A stretch of 45,502 nt of DNA from Allochromatium palmeri (GCF_009720725.1 NZ_WNKT01000032.1:1-45502), one strand, 5' to 3'. Shown: positions 1 through 8,732, counted from the stretch's first letter. Made by a program: numbers and translations. The notes: generated by a model from the sequence alone, not told the origin.

Positions 1-40
1 TGCGAACCTAGGGCACCGCCAGGGCCCTCTTCCTCCATTA

Positions 41-79
41 CCCCCTCCACTACACAGTGGCGGGGGTCTTGGTTTTGGG
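41..79 (+). terminator. Rho-independent-like terminator of a gene upstream of the window
   Basis: CCCCC-T-CCACT (41-51) pairs with AGTGG-C-GGGGG (56-66) around a 4-base loop, with one mismatch. A T-rich stretch (TCTTGGTTTT) follows. It would end transcription of a + strand gene lying left of the window. Confidence 0.6.
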
Positions 80-313
80 GACGCGAAAAAACACACCACT
101 TTCGCGGTTATCGATTAGTTTCAACGATAAGTTTGATCGAAACATTCGATCTAAAATCACCATTTCGTCTCTTGCGCTAGATCACATAAACACCTAGAGT
201 TTTGGTCAACATCAAGCAGGTGCTTCCCGTAAAAAACCCTGTTAAAGGTGCTGGGAAAATCCTGACTTAAATGGTAGGATAAATCATCGTCTAACTGACT
301 CAGGTGTCTCACC
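80..313 (+). other. Leader and presumed promoter region of rpoH
   Basis: No gene is visible here. The stretch is AT-richer than its surroundings and probably carries the rpoH promoters, but I could not fit a convincing -35/-10 pair. An AGGTG at 302-306 is the likely ribosome binding site for the ATG at 314. Confidence 0.35.
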
Positions 314-1153
314 ATGGCCAAAGACTTCTCAATCATGCCGACCGGCACAATCGAAGCCTACATCAACAGTGCCTATCAGATTCCTGTTCTGACCCCTGAG
401 GAAGAGCGTTCGCTCGCCTTACGGTTGCGCGACCAGAACGACATGACAGCGGCCAAGCGCCTGGTGACCTCGCATCTACGATTCGTGATCCGTATCGCGC
501 GTGGCTATCTGGGCTATGGTCTGCCGCTGCCCGATCTGATACAGGAGGGCACGGTTGGCCTGATGAAAGCCGTGCGCCGTTTCGAGCCTGATATGGGTGT
601 GCGTTTGGTGTCCTTTGCTGTCCATTGGATTCGCGCTGAAATCCACGAATACATTCTGCGCAACTGGCGCATCGTCAAGGTCGCGACCACCAAGGCGCAG
701 CGTAAGTTGTTCTTCAATCTGCGCAGCGCCAAGAAGCGTCTTGGTTGGATGACCAAGCAGGAAGTCGACGATGTGGCCGCTGATCTCGGGGTCAAACCTG
801 AAGTGGTGCTTCAGATGGAGTCGCGGTTGTCCAATCAGGATCTATCGTTCGATGGACTTGAGGATGACGACGACGACGCACCCTCGGCGCCCTCGACCTA
901 TCTACCCGATGTGCGCATGGAGCCGTCGCGCTTGCTGGAACATGATGACACCGATCGTGATCGGCGCGACCGTCTCTATGCCGCGATCGAAGGCTTGGAT
1001 GATCGGAGCAGGACCATCCTCTCGGAGCGCTGGTTGTCGGAAAAGAAGCAGACTTTGCACGAACTCGCCGAGAAATTCGGCGTTTCAGCCGAGCGCATCC
1101 GGCAGATCGAAAAAAACGCTATGAAGAAGATGCGTCTACAACTCGAAGTTTGA
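314..1153 (+). CDS. rpoH: RNA polymerase heat-shock sigma factor RpoH (sigma-32)
   Basis: This is an alternative sigma factor directing RNA polymerase to heat-shock and proteostasis promoters. At 279 aa it is near the usual 280-290. Region 2 carries [16 protein letters not shown]. The RpoH box QRKLFFNLR, diagnostic for this subfamily, is intact at residues 129-137. Region 4 ends with a helix-turn-helix ([12 protein letters not shown]). The ATG at 314 is preceded by AGGTG. It sits 103 bp upstream of bchO on the same strand. No terminator was seen between them, so read-through into the photosynthesis genes is possible but unproven. Identification is secure; a functional link to photosynthesis is inference from position only. 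Confidence 0.95.
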   Translation: MAKDFSIMPTGTIEAYINSAYQIPVLTPEEERSLALRLRDQNDMTAAKRLVTSHLRFVIRIARGYLGYGLPLPDLIQEGTVGLMKAVRRFEPDMGVRLVSFAVHWIRAEIHEYILRNWRIVKVATTKAQRKLFFNLRSAKKRLGWMTKQEVDDVAADLGVKPEVVLQMESRLSNQDLSFDGLEDDDDDAPSAPSTYLPDVRMEPSRLLEHDDTDRDRRDRLYAAIEGLDDRSRTILSERWLSEKKQTLHELAEKFGVSAERIRQIEKNAMKKMRLQLEV

Positions 1154-1256
1154 AGCCCTGCTTCATCATTGCGTGCCGCCCCGCACAAAGGCGCTTTAGC
1201 GATCACTCTGGACAGGGTTTACAATAGCCCTGTTCCGAGTTGATCGAGTAAGCGCA

Positions 1257-2159
1257 ATGAGTGTAAACGGCAGGCCGGATTGGGAACTGGACGGACGGGA
1301 TTGGCCGAATCGCGCGTCAAGCGCGTTTGTCGCGGCGGGCGGATTGCGCTGGCATGTGCAGCGGATGGGGCAGGGGCCGGTACTCCTGCTGCTGCACGGT
1401 ACTGGAGCGGCGACCCATTCCTGGCGTGATTTCGCGCCTATCCTCGCCGAACACTTCACACTGATCGCTCCGGATCTCCCTGGGCATGGTTTCACCAGTT
1501 CACCGCCCTATGAGCGCATGTCGCTCCCCGGGATGGCGGCGTCCATCGGTGCGTTGGTCGAGACGCTGGGTGTTCAGCCGGATCTAGTGCTCGGGCATTC
1601 AGCCGGCGCGGCCATCCTGATCCGCGCGCGTCTGGAGGGACGGATTGCGCCGCGCGGGCTCATTAGTCTCAATGGCGCCTTGCTGCCCTGGCGTGGTCTG
1701 CCGGGGCGTTTGTTCTCGCCGGCGGCCAAACTCTTCGCCACTAATTCGCTGGTTTCGCGCGTCTTTGCCTTGCGGGCGCGCAATCGTCGTGTCATCGAGC
1801 GTCTGGTCGACAGCACCGGATCGACGCTGGAACCGGCCGGCGTGGATTTCTACCAGCGTCTGATCCGTCATCCGTCGCATGTCCGGGCCTCGCTGTCGAT
1901 GATGGCCAACTGGGATCTGAATCTGATCGAGCAGGGATTGCCGAACCTGGATACCCCTTTCTTCTTGATCGTCGGTGATCAGGATACGACTGTCTCGCCA
2001 CGCGAGGCGCATCGGGTCCGCGCAACTCTGCGTCCGGATGCCGAACTGTTCGAGCTGCCTGGGTTGGGCCATCTAGCCCATGAAGAGCGCCCGCGCGAGG
2101 TCGCCGAGATCGTGCGCGGGATCGGCGAACGCCTGGGAGTGCTCGCCGTGAATTCCTGA
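1257..2159 (+). CDS. bchO: BchO, alpha/beta-hydrolase-fold protein of the magnesium chelatase step
   Basis: This is a 300-aa alpha/beta hydrolase. It shows the oxyanion loop LLLHGTGAATHSW, the nucleophile elbow GHSAGA with Ser115, and a C-terminal GLGHLAHEE holding the catalytic His. BchO proteins occur in photosynthesis clusters and are annotated as accessory to Mg-chelatase (BchDHI); the exact reaction is not established. None of the chelatase subunits is in this window. The start ATG at 1257 has only a weak ribosome binding site. The gene lies between rpoH and crtI. The assignment rests on family resemblance plus cluster context; outside such a cluster it would be called a generic hydrolase. 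Confidence 0.85.
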   Translation: MSVNGRPDWELDGRDWPNRASSAFVAAGGLRWHVQRMGQGPVLLLLHGTGAATHSWRDFAPILAEHFTLIAPDLPGHGFTSSPPYERMSLPGMAASIGALVETLGVQPDLVLGHSAGAAILIRARLEGRIAPRGLISLNGALLPWRGLPGRLFSPAAKLFATNSLVSRVFALRARNRRVIERLVDSTGSTLEPAGVDFYQRLIRHPSHVRASLSMMANWDLNLIEQGLPNLDTPFFLIVGDQDTTVSPREAHRVRATLRPDAELFELPGLGHLAHEERPREVAEIVRGIGERLGVLAVNS

Positions 2160-2190
2160 GCAATCTCAGGGGATGACGCGCGGCCGATCT

Positions 2191-2216
2191 TGCTATACTG
2201 TCAACCTATCTTGACA
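2191..2216 (+). promoter_or_regulatory. crtI promoter with overlapping PpsR/CrtJ-type operator
   Basis: An extended -10 element TGCTATACT lies at 2191-2199. It runs directly into TGT-N12-ACA at 2199-2216 (TGTCAACCTATCTTGACA), whose arms TGTCAA/TTGACA are fully palindromic. TGT-N12-ACA is the consensus bound by PpsR/CrtJ repressors. A repressor bound here would cover the start of transcription. No good -35 hexamer is visible. Confidence 0.75.
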
Positions 2217-2235
2217 GTAAGGCAGGTAAACGAAC

Positions 2236-3765
2236 TTGACAGTCGCGGCTTCGCATGTTCCTGGTAGTGTTCAAAGTCGAGGCAAGGCCCACGCGGTCGT
2301 CATCGGCAGTGGTTTCGGCGGTCTGGCCGCCGCGGTACGTCTAGCCGCGCGCGGCTTCCGTGTCACGATACTCGAAAAGCTCGACGCCCCCGGCGGACGG
2401 GCCTATGTCCATCAGCGTGATGGCTTCTCGTTCGACGCCGGCCCGACCATCATCACCGCGCCCTTCCTGCTCGAAGAGCTGTGGGATCTCGGTGGCCGGC
2501 GTTTCGCAGACGATGTCGATCTGCGTCTGATGGACCCTTTCTATCGCATCCGCTTCGACGACGGTCGAGTCTTCGACTACAGCGGCGATGCCGACAAGGT
2601 CAAGGCCCAGATCGCCGAATATTCGCCCGCTGATGTCGCCGGCTATGACCGCTTCATGGCCATGAGCGAGAAGGTGTTCAAGGTCGGCTTCGAGGATCTG
2701 GGCCATGTGCCCTTCACGAACCTGACCGACATGCTGCGCATCGTGCCCGACATGGCGATGCTCCAGAGCTATCGCACCGTCTATGGCATGGTGTCGAGCT
2801 ATATCAAGGATCCCTTCATCCGGCAGGTGCTGTCCTTCCATCCGCTCCTGATCGGCGGCAATCCCTTCACCGTCACCTCGATCTATGTCCTCATCTCCTT
2901 CCTGGAGCGCAAATGGGGTGTGCATTCAGCGATGGGCGGTACGGGCGCCGTGGTTAATGGACTGGTGAGTCTGGTCGAAGGGCAGGGCACCGAAATTCGC
3001 TACAACGCTGAGGTCGAGCGCATTCTGATCCAGGATGGCAAGGCCACAGGCGTGCGTCTGGCCTCAGGCGAAGAGATCACCGCCGACGTGGTCGTCTCCG
3101 ACGTCGACCCGGCGATCACCTACGGCAAGCTGCTCGCCGAGCATCCGCGCAAGCGCTGGACGGATCGCAAGATTGAGCGTTCGCAGTTCTCCAATGGGCT
3201 GTTCGTCTGGTACTTCGGCACCAAGCGCCAGTACCCGGATGTCAAGCACCATACGATCCTGCTCGGCCCGCGCTACCGGGAGCTGATCCAGGATATCTTC
3301 AAGCACAAGACGCTCGCCGAGGACTTCAGTCTCTATCTGTACCGTCCGACAGCCACCGACCCGAGTCTGGCGCCCGAGGGCTGCGATGCCTTCTACGTCC
3401 TGGCGCCGGTGCCACATCTCGGCGGCGATACCGATTGGGAGACCCAGGCCGAACCCTATCGCGCCCGGATCGCCCGCTATCTGAGCGACTCGATCCTGCC
3501 AGGTCTGGAGGATCAGATCGCGACCTCGCTCGTGACGACGCCCCTGGACTTCAAGCATCGCTTGAACTCGCATCTGGGCGCCGGTTTCAGTCTCGAACCC
3601 ACCTTGATGCAGAGTGCGTGGTTCCGCCCGCACAACAAGAGCGAAGAGGTGGAACATCTTTATCTAGTCGGCGCGGGGACGCATCCGGGTGCGGGTGTGC
3701 CCGGTGTCATCTCCTCCGCGCGCGTTCTCGACAGGGTGGTGCCCGATGCCTCAACGTTTGTCTGA
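2236..3765 (+). CDS. crtI: Phytoene desaturase CrtI
   Basis: This FAD-dependent desaturase introduces double bonds into phytoene to give neurosporene or lycopene, at the membrane. At 509 aa it has the expected length. The N-terminal dinucleotide-binding motif VIGSGFGGLAAAVRLAARG begins near residue 22, followed by LEKLDAPGGRA and the substrate-region motif FDAGPTIIT. The C-terminal motif LVGAGTHPGAGVPGV is typical of CrtI-family desaturases. Translation appears to start at TTG 2236, 19 bp after the operator, with AGG nearby. The 3' end overlaps crtB by 20 bp. CrtD, on the opposite strand, is a paralogue with the same fold. Confidence 0.95.
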   Translation: MTVAASHVPGSVQSRGKAHAVVIGSGFGGLAAAVRLAARGFRVTILEKLDAPGGRAYVHQRDGFSFDAGPTIITAPFLLEELWDLGGRRFADDVDLRLMDPFYRIRFDDGRVFDYSGDADKVKAQIAEYSPADVAGYDRFMAMSEKVFKVGFEDLGHVPFTNLTDMLRIVPDMAMLQSYRTVYGMVSSYIKDPFIRQVLSFHPLLIGGNPFTVTSIYVLISFLERKWGVHSAMGGTGAVVNGLVSLVEGQGTEIRYNAEVERILIQDGKATGVRLASGEEITADVVVSDVDPAITYGKLLAEHPRKRWTDRKIERSQFSNGLFVWYFGTKRQYPDVKHHTILLGPRYRELIQDIFKHKTLAEDFSLYLYRPTATDPSLAPEGCDAFYVLAPVPHLGGDTDWETQAEPYRARIARYLSDSILPGLEDQIATSLVTTPLDFKHRLNSHLGAGFSLEPTLMQSAWFRPHNKSEEVEHLYLVGAGTHPGAGVPGVISSARVLDRVVPDASTFV

Positions 3766-4813
3766 TTACAACGATAACAAAACGACACTCGCGACAGCGG
3801 CTGACATTGCCGCCTGTCGCGATCTACTGCGCTGCGGCTCGCGGTCGTTCTATGCCGCGTCCTTTCTGCTGCCGACGCGTTTCCGTGATCCGGCGATGGC
3901 GCTCTATGCCTTCTGCCGCATCGCCGACGACGCCATCGATTGTGTGGGCGACGATCCGGCGCTCCAGGCCGATGCGCTGGAGATGCTCAACGATCGGCTC
4001 GACCGCCTCTATGCCGGCACCCCGATCGACGATCCGATCGATCGCGCACTCGCCGACGTGGTGCGCGACTTCGCTATTCCCAAGCGTTTGCTGGAGGCCT
4101 TGCTCGAAGGTTTCGAGTGGGATGCCGAGGGGCGGCGCTACGAGGATCTGTCCGGGATCTATGACTATTCGGCGCGCGTTGCCGGCGCGGTCGGAGCCAT
4201 GATGGCGGCGCTGATGGGCGCGCGTTCGGAGGAGATGGTCGCGCGCGCCTGTGATCTGGGCGTGGCGATGCAGATCACCAACATCTGTCGCGACGTCGGC
4301 GAGGATGCGCGCAACGGGCGTATCTATCTGCCGCTGTCCTGGGTGCGTGAGGCGGGTGTCGATCCCGACGAGTGGCTGAAAAATCCGGTGTTCAACGAGG
4401 CCATTGCCTCGGTGGTGCGGCGTCTGCTCCAAACCGCCGATGAGCTCTATCAGCGCTCGGATGCCGGCATCGCCGGTCTGCCGCTGGGCTGCCGCGCCGG
4501 GATCAATGCCGCGCGCTATCTCTATGCCGAGATCGGGCGTCAGGTCGAGCGTCAGGGGTTGGATTCGATCTCGCAACGTGCCGTGGTGCCGGCACCGCGC
4601 AAGCTGCAACTGCTCGCGCCCATTCTGGGCCGTGCGGTCTTGAGTGCGCGGCCCGTCGAGGCGCCGGCGCTGGAAGAAACACGGTTCCTCGTGGACGCGG
4701 TCGTCGCTGAGACACCGCAACGCACAGCTACAGGCGTCGGCGAACGTGTGATTTGGGTACTAGAATTGTTTCAGCAGCTCGAAGAGCGTGAGCGCGCCTT
4801 GAGTGTTCGCTGA
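3746..4813 (+). CDS. crtB: Phytoene synthase CrtB
   Basis: It condenses two geranylgeranyl diphosphates to phytoene, the first committed carotenoid step. Both Asp-rich metal-binding motifs of trans-isoprenyl squalene/phytoene synthases are present: RIADDAIDCVGDD and ITNICRDVGEDARNGR. I start it at ATG 3746 (MPQRLSDYN). AGGGTGG lies just ahead, and the longer open frame from 3689 is only a shadow of crtI. That gives 355 aa. The overlap with crtI means the two are translationally coupled. No terminator is visible directly after it. Confidence 0.93.
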   Translation: MPQRLSDYNDNKTTLATAADIAACRDLLRCGSRSFYAASFLLPTRFRDPAMALYAFCRIADDAIDCVGDDPALQADALEMLNDRLDRLYAGTPIDDPIDRALADVVRDFAIPKRLLEALLEGFEWDAEGRRYEDLSGIYDYSARVAGAVGAMMAALMGARSEEMVARACDLGVAMQITNICRDVGEDARNGRIYLPLSWVREAGVDPDEWLKNPVFNEAIASVVRRLLQTADELYQRSDAGIAGLPLGCRAGINAARYLYAEIGRQVERQGLDSISQRAVVPAPRKLQLLAPILGRAVLSARPVEAPALEETRFLVDAVVAETPQRTATGVGERVIWVLELFQQLEERERALSVR

Positions 4814-4935
4814 TCCCCGAGTCTGCGCGAACCGCACCTAATCCGGAACTTGATTCGACTTCCCGATTTGGTCGCATCCTGATCGTTTACGAAGTGAAAT
4901 CAAGGTTTCCATGTTTAGGAAGCCTGGGAGTCGAT

Positions 4936-5196
4936 ATGTGGCTACCGACGCCACTCTATGAGGCGCTGCCCTATTTGGCCCTCACGATAGGCGGTACCTG
5001 TATCCTGGGCGCGCTTAACATCCTGATGATTGCGTCAGGTGTGTTGCTCATTCTCTGTAGCGGGGTGATCTGGAAGCTGCGTCATGACTACCGGACAGCG
5101 AATCGGTTGATCGAGATCCAGCGTGCCAGATCGCCTTCGCGACGGCGGCGTTCGCGTCGAGTCGTGCAACTGGACTTGGAGGCTGAGGGCTTTTGA
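4936..5196 (+). CDS. Small two-helix membrane protein, function unknown
   Basis: This 86-aa protein starts at ATG 4936, with GGGAG five bases ahead. Two hydrophobic stretches (YLALTIGGTCILGALNILM and ASGVLLILCSGVIW) are followed by a basic tail rich in Arg (SPSRRRRSRR) and an acidic end. I do not recognise the family. It follows crtB by 122 bp and is closed by a terminator at 5205-5240, so it is probably the last gene of the crtIB unit. An upstream in-frame ATG at 4894 would add 14 residues but has a poorer ribosome binding site. Confidence 0.65.
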   Translation: MWLPTPLYEALPYLALTIGGTCILGALNILMIASGVLLILCSGVIWKLRHDYRTANRLIEIQRARSPSRRRRSRRVVQLDLEAEGF

Positions 5197-5204
5197 GTCT
5201 GTTC

Positions 5205-5240
5205 GCGGCCGAGTGGGTCCTGATCCACCCGGCCGCTTTT
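5205..5240 (+). terminator. Rho-independent terminator after the crtIB unit
   Basis: GCGGCCG (5205-5211) pairs with CGGCCGC (5230-5236). An inner GTGG/CCAC extends the stem, and TTTT follows directly at 5237-5240. No T-run is visible on the opposite side, so it serves the + strand. Confidence 0.85.
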
Positions 5241-5259
5241 CACTGTGACAAAGGCTCGC

Positions 5260-6177
5260 TCAGCGCTTGACCCTGGGCATGCGGAACGGCAGCAGCACCT
5301 TCACCCATTGCGTGCTGAATCGGTCTAGACACAGACTCTCATGAACCGAGGTGGCGCGTTGCCCCAACAACCGCGTCTCGACCACTGAGCGCGCGTAGAA
5401 AGGCGTATCCTCCAGCGTTGCCACCACCTGCGGCTCATCGCCCGCCTCGCACTGAATACCACGCTCGATGCGCCAGACGCTGGTCGTCGGCAACGGTGCC
5501 CGTGGCGGCAGGGCGAATTCATCGACCTCAGCATGGGCATTGAAGCGCAGCGCCAGATGTGCGCCCTGGTCGTCCCGCGCGCGGGTGTCATAGAGGATCG
5601 CCGCTTCATGCTTCAGCTCGGCGCGCGACCAGTCCCAGCCCTGAAACGCCCGTTCCACAGGTTCCGAACCCCGGTTGGAATCCAGATAGCCCGTGCCCTT
5701 CCAGCTCAGGCCAGGATTCGTGAAGTCGACCTCCACCCGCGCCAGCGGCGCGATCGGCCACCAGCGATGACGCCCGGCGGCATCGAGCGCGAAGTCACGT
5801 CCATTGATCCCTGTCGGATGGACACGCACCTTGCCGCGCAGACGCGAGGGAATGGGCGCGCTGATCTCGTCGATGTCGATGACCAGGGCATCGCCTTCCC
5901 AATGCACATGGCTGGGACCGATGACCAGATTGGTCCGATCGCGTTGCAACGCCGCGCGCCCGCGCTCGGTCATGGCCCAGCGCTTGCCCCGGCGCCCGTA
6001 GAGCGCGACGTTGAGCGCGCAGTGATCGAGCGGATCAGCGTTGCCGCGCTGACGCGACCAGGCGTAATAGGGCGAGAAGACGCTGCCGAGCATAGCGATC
6101 AGCGTCAGCCCATACTGCTCGTCGTCACTCAATGCATCGACATACCACCAGGCATAGCCGTCGGTATCGACGGTCAG
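5260..6177 (-). CDS. crtC: Carotenoid 1,2-hydratase (hydroxyneurosporene synthase) CrtC
   Basis: CrtC adds water across the terminal double bond of neurosporene/lycopene derivatives on the way to spirilloxanthin-type carotenoids. The family block GYAWWYVDALSDD and the following GSVFSPYYAWSRQRG are intact. The gene has no ATG, GTG or TTG at the expected N-terminus. The best candidate is CTG 6177-6175, which forms a CTGA overlap with the crtD stop and gives 305 aa. Family similarity extends a few codons further back (GPAFDL from about 6192). The only upstream in-frame ATG (6477) would add about 100 residues of crtD shadow. A TTG at 6132 would remove conserved residues. Identity is firm; the start is not. 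Confidence 0.85.
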   Translation of the reverse strand: MTVDTDGYAWWYVDALSDDEQYGLTLIAMLGSVFSPYYAWSRQRGNADPLDHCALNVALYGRRGKRWAMTERGRAALQRDRTNLVIGPSHVHWEGDALVIDIDEISAPIPSRLRGKVRVHPTGINGRDFALDAAGRHRWWPIAPLARVEVDFTNPGLSWKGTGYLDSNRGSEPVERAFQGWDWSRAELKHEAAILYDTRARDDQGAHLALRFNAHAEVDEFALPPRAPLPTTSVWRIERGIQCEAGDEPQVVATLEDTPFYARSVVETRLLGQRATSVHESLCLDRFSTQWVKVLLPFRMPRVKR

Positions 6178-7679
6178 GTCGAACGCCGGTCCGCGAGCAG
6201 TGCCTCCGCTGCCAGTCGACCCGACATCGCCGCCATGGGAATGCCCGCGCCCGGATGCGTGCTCCCGCCCGCCAGATAGAGTCCCGGAATCTTGGTGCGC
6301 GAGGCTGGACGCGAGAACGACGCCTTCCAGCCGTGGGTCGCCTGACCATAGAGCGCGCCGCCCGTGGCCGGAAAGCGCTGGTCGAACTCCGCCGGCGTGG
6401 TCATCACCGTCTGTTCGGGGTCGCGTTGGACCCTCAGGCCACAGTGCTCCAGGTGTGAGAATACCCGTTGCTCGCATTGCTCGATCTCCACTGCGTCGAA
6501 GTCGTGTCGGTCGCCCCGAGGCGGGGCGTTCAGGAGTAGAAAAAGTCGTTCCGGGCCGTTCAGCGATCCGGTGCCGTCCGTGCCGCGATCCTGAGCACAG
6601 ACATAAACGGTCCCATCGCGCGGCAGACGCCCCTGGCCGAAGACGTCGGCGAATTCAGAGGCATAGTCGCGTCCGAAGAAGACATTATGCCGTGCCAGCG
6701 GAAAACCCTCGGTCTCGGCGCTCAGACACCAGGTCAGAGCCGAGAGTGAACGGCGCTCGGGCGCCAGGGGCGGCAGGGCACGGCGGGCCTCGGCGCCAAG
6801 TCGACCGCTGGTCAGGGCCGCCGGATCGGCGTTGACCACCAGCGCCTCGGCCGCGATCTGCTCGCCGTCGGCCAACTGCACGCCGCGCACGCCGCCGGAA
6901 CGGGTGAGGATCTGGGTGACTTCGCGCCCATACTCGATGGTGACGCCCAGTCCTTCGGCAAGCTGCGCCAGTGCCTGCGCGACCTTGTGCATGCCGCCGA
7001 CCACCGACCACACGCCTTCCTGCTCGACATGGGCGATCAGCATCAGGGTCGCCGGGGCCATGAAGGGCGAGGAACCGCAATAGGTCGAATAGCGCCCGAA
7101 GAGCTGACGTAGACGCTCATCCTTGAAATAGGTTCCGAGCATGTCCCAGAGACTGTCGTAAGGCCGGATGCCACGCAGATTGCCCAGCCCGCTCAGACCG
7201 CAGCGTCCCATGAGACCGAGCAGGCTTGGACGTGAGGCACGGATGAAGGTCGGATCCAGCGTCGTGTAGATGGTGCGCGCCCGCTCGCAGAAGGCGCGAT
7301 AGCCGCGTGCCTCGGCCGCACCGGCAAAGTCGCCGATCGCCTCGACGCTGCGCTCGTGATCGGCATGAAGATCCAGCCGCTCCTGCTCGCTCCAGGCATG
7401 GCGTGCTATGATCGACAGCGGCTCCAGTTCGAGGTGCTCGTCGAGCCGCGCACCGGCTTGCTCGAAGATGTCTTCGAAGATCCAGCGCATGGTGAAGACG
7501 GTTGGACCGGCGTCGATGCGATGTGGCCCGACCGCCACCTCGCGCATCTTGCCGCCGGGCGCCTCGGCGCGTTCGAGCACCTGTACCTGGAGACCACGCG
7601 CGGCGAGTTGAACGGCTGTCACCAGCCCGCCAACGCCCGCACCGATGACAATGACTCGTTGATCCGGCATCAGGTCCAT
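6174..7679 (-). CDS. crtD: CrtD, carotenoid 3,4-desaturase (methoxyneurosporene dehydrogenase)
   Basis: This is an FAD-dependent CrtI-family desaturase acting on the 1-hydroxy/1-methoxy end group. It is 501 aa. The N-terminal FAD motif VIVIGAGVGGLVTAVQLAARG and AEAPGGKMRE, then DAGPTVFTMRWIFED, are in place. The C-terminus has LYLAGGSTHPGAGIPMAAMSG. It differs from CrtI in the MRWIFEDIFEQAG segment typical of CrtD. The start is at ATG 7679, with GGGAG two bases before it; ATG 7670 is better spaced and is the alternative. It is divergent from crtE across a double operator and is followed at once by crtC. Confidence 0.92.
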   Translation of the reverse strand: MDLMPDQRVIVIGAGVGGLVTAVQLAARGLQVQVLERAEAPGGKMREVAVGPHRIDAGPTVFTMRWIFEDIFEQAGARLDEHLELEPLSIIARHAWSEQERLDLHADHERSVEAIGDFAGAAEARGYRAFCERARTIYTTLDPTFIRASRPSLLGLMGRCGLSGLGNLRGIRPYDSLWDMLGTYFKDERLRQLFGRYSTYCGSSPFMAPATLMLIAHVEQEGVWSVVGGMHKVAQALAQLAEGLGVTIEYGREVTQILTRSGGVRGVQLADGEQIAAEALVVNADPAALTSGRLGAEARRALPPLAPERRSLSALTWCLSAETEGFPLARHNVFFGRDYASEFADVFGQGRLPRDGTVYVCAQDRGTDGTGSLNGPERLFLLLNAPPRGDRHDFDAVEIEQCEQRVFSHLEHCGLRVQRDPEQTVMTTPAEFDQRFPATGGALYGQATHGWKASFSRPASRTKIPGLYLAGGSTHPGAGIPMAAMSGRLAAEALLADRRST

Positions 7680-7715
7680 GACTCCCGTGATTCGCGTTGA
7701 CGTGTCGGATATTGA

Positions 7716-7759
7716 TGTCTATTGTACATGACACTTCTGAGTGTCAACTCACCTTTACA
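7716..7759. promoter_or_regulatory. Tandem PpsR/CrtJ-type operators between crtD and crtE
   Basis: Two TGT-N12-ACA sites lie 26 bp apart, start to start: 7716-7733 (TGTCTATTGTACATGACA) and 7742-7759 (TGTCAACTCACCTTTACA). They sit between the divergent crtD and crtE starts, so one repressor complex could control both directions. Paired sites fit the cooperative binding known for CrtJ/PpsR. Confidence 0.8.
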
Positions 7760-7796
7760 TATTGACCACTGATCGAGGTTTGCCGGGGGATCACTG

Positions 7797-8666
7797 ATGG
7801 ATGCCACAACGAGAATCGAGCAGGCATTGGCCGCTGCCATAGACACCGTGGCCGTCCCCGGCTGTCCCCCGCGTCTGGCCGAGGCCGTGCGGCACTCGGT
7901 CTTTCCCGGCGGCGCGCGGGTGCGTCCGCGGCTGTGTCTGGCGGTCGCCGCCGCCTGTGGCAGCACGGATTACGCCGCGGCTGACGCGGCCGGTGTCGCC
8001 ATCGAGCTGCTGCACTGTGCCTCGCTGGTGCACGACGACCTGCCCTGTTTCGACGACTCGCCGCTGCGCCGTGGCGTGCCTTCGGTGCATCGCGCCTTCG
8101 GCGAGCCGCTGGCGGTGCTGGCCGGCGATGCGCTCATCATCCTCGCTTTCGAGCATCTGGCGCGTGTCCTGGTCGACTCGCCTGAGCGTCTGGCGCCGCT
8201 GCTGCTGACCATCAGCCGCTCGGTCGGCATGCCGCACGGTATCACGGCCGGTCAGGCCTGGGAGTGCGAACCGCAGGTCACGGTCGAGGAATACCACCGC
8301 GCCAAGACCGGTTCGCTATTCACGGCCGCGACGGCCGCCGGCGCGCTGGTCGCCGGCGCCGATGCCGCCGCCTGGAGCATCGTCGGCGACAAGATCGGTG
8401 AAGCTTATCAGGTCGCCGACGATCTGCGCGACGTCGCCGCCAGCGCCCAGGAAGTCGGCAAACCGGTCGGGCGCGATGCCGTGCTCAACCGGCCCAGCGC
8501 GGCGGGTGAACTCGGCATCGATGGCGCCATCGCGCGTCTGCGCGGTCTGGTCACGGGCGCCATCGACGCGATTCCGGCCTGTCCGGGACGCGATCAGTTC
8601 GCCGAAGTGCTGATGGCTGAGTCGCGTCGCATCATGCCCAAGGATCTGGCCCAGCGCGCGGCCTGA
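7797..8666 (+). CDS. crtE: Geranylgeranyl diphosphate synthase CrtE
   Basis: This is a trans-prenyltransferase making GGPP for carotenoids and the bacteriochlorophyll tail. At 289 aa it has the family's usual size. The first Asp-rich motif lies in HDDLPCFDDSPLRRG and the second in QVADDLRDV, each with the Mg-binding aspartates. ATG 7797 is preceded by a GGGGGA ribosome binding site. It opens the run crtE-crtF-bchC-bchXY and is controlled by the tandem operators directly upstream. It could instead be called a farnesyl diphosphate synthase of the IspA type, but the cluster position favours CrtE. Confidence 0.9.
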   Translation: MDATTRIEQALAAAIDTVAVPGCPPRLAEAVRHSVFPGGARVRPRLCLAVAAACGSTDYAAADAAGVAIELLHCASLVHDDLPCFDDSPLRRGVPSVHRAFGEPLAVLAGDALIILAFEHLARVLVDSPERLAPLLLTISRSVGMPHGITAGQAWECEPQVTVEEYHRAKTGSLFTAATAAGALVAGADAAAWSIVGDKIGEAYQVADDLRDVAASAQEVGKPVGRDAVLNRPSAAGELGIDGAIARLRGLVTGAIDAIPACPGRDQFAEVLMAESRRIMPKDLAQRAA

Positions 8667-8732
8667 GCGCCGCTCGATCACCCTCGTTTCCACCCTGGCG
8701 GGCCGCGCTGATCAGCGGTTCGTCAGGCTTCA

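Noticed and set aside
1154-1256. TGGACA/TACAAT as a bchO promoter
   Set aside because: The two hexamers are only five bases apart, so they cannot serve as a -35/-10 pair.
6178-6477. Upstream ATG 6477 as the crtC start
   Set aside because: It would add about 100 residues of low-complexity sequence read from within crtD; no CrtC has such an N-terminus.
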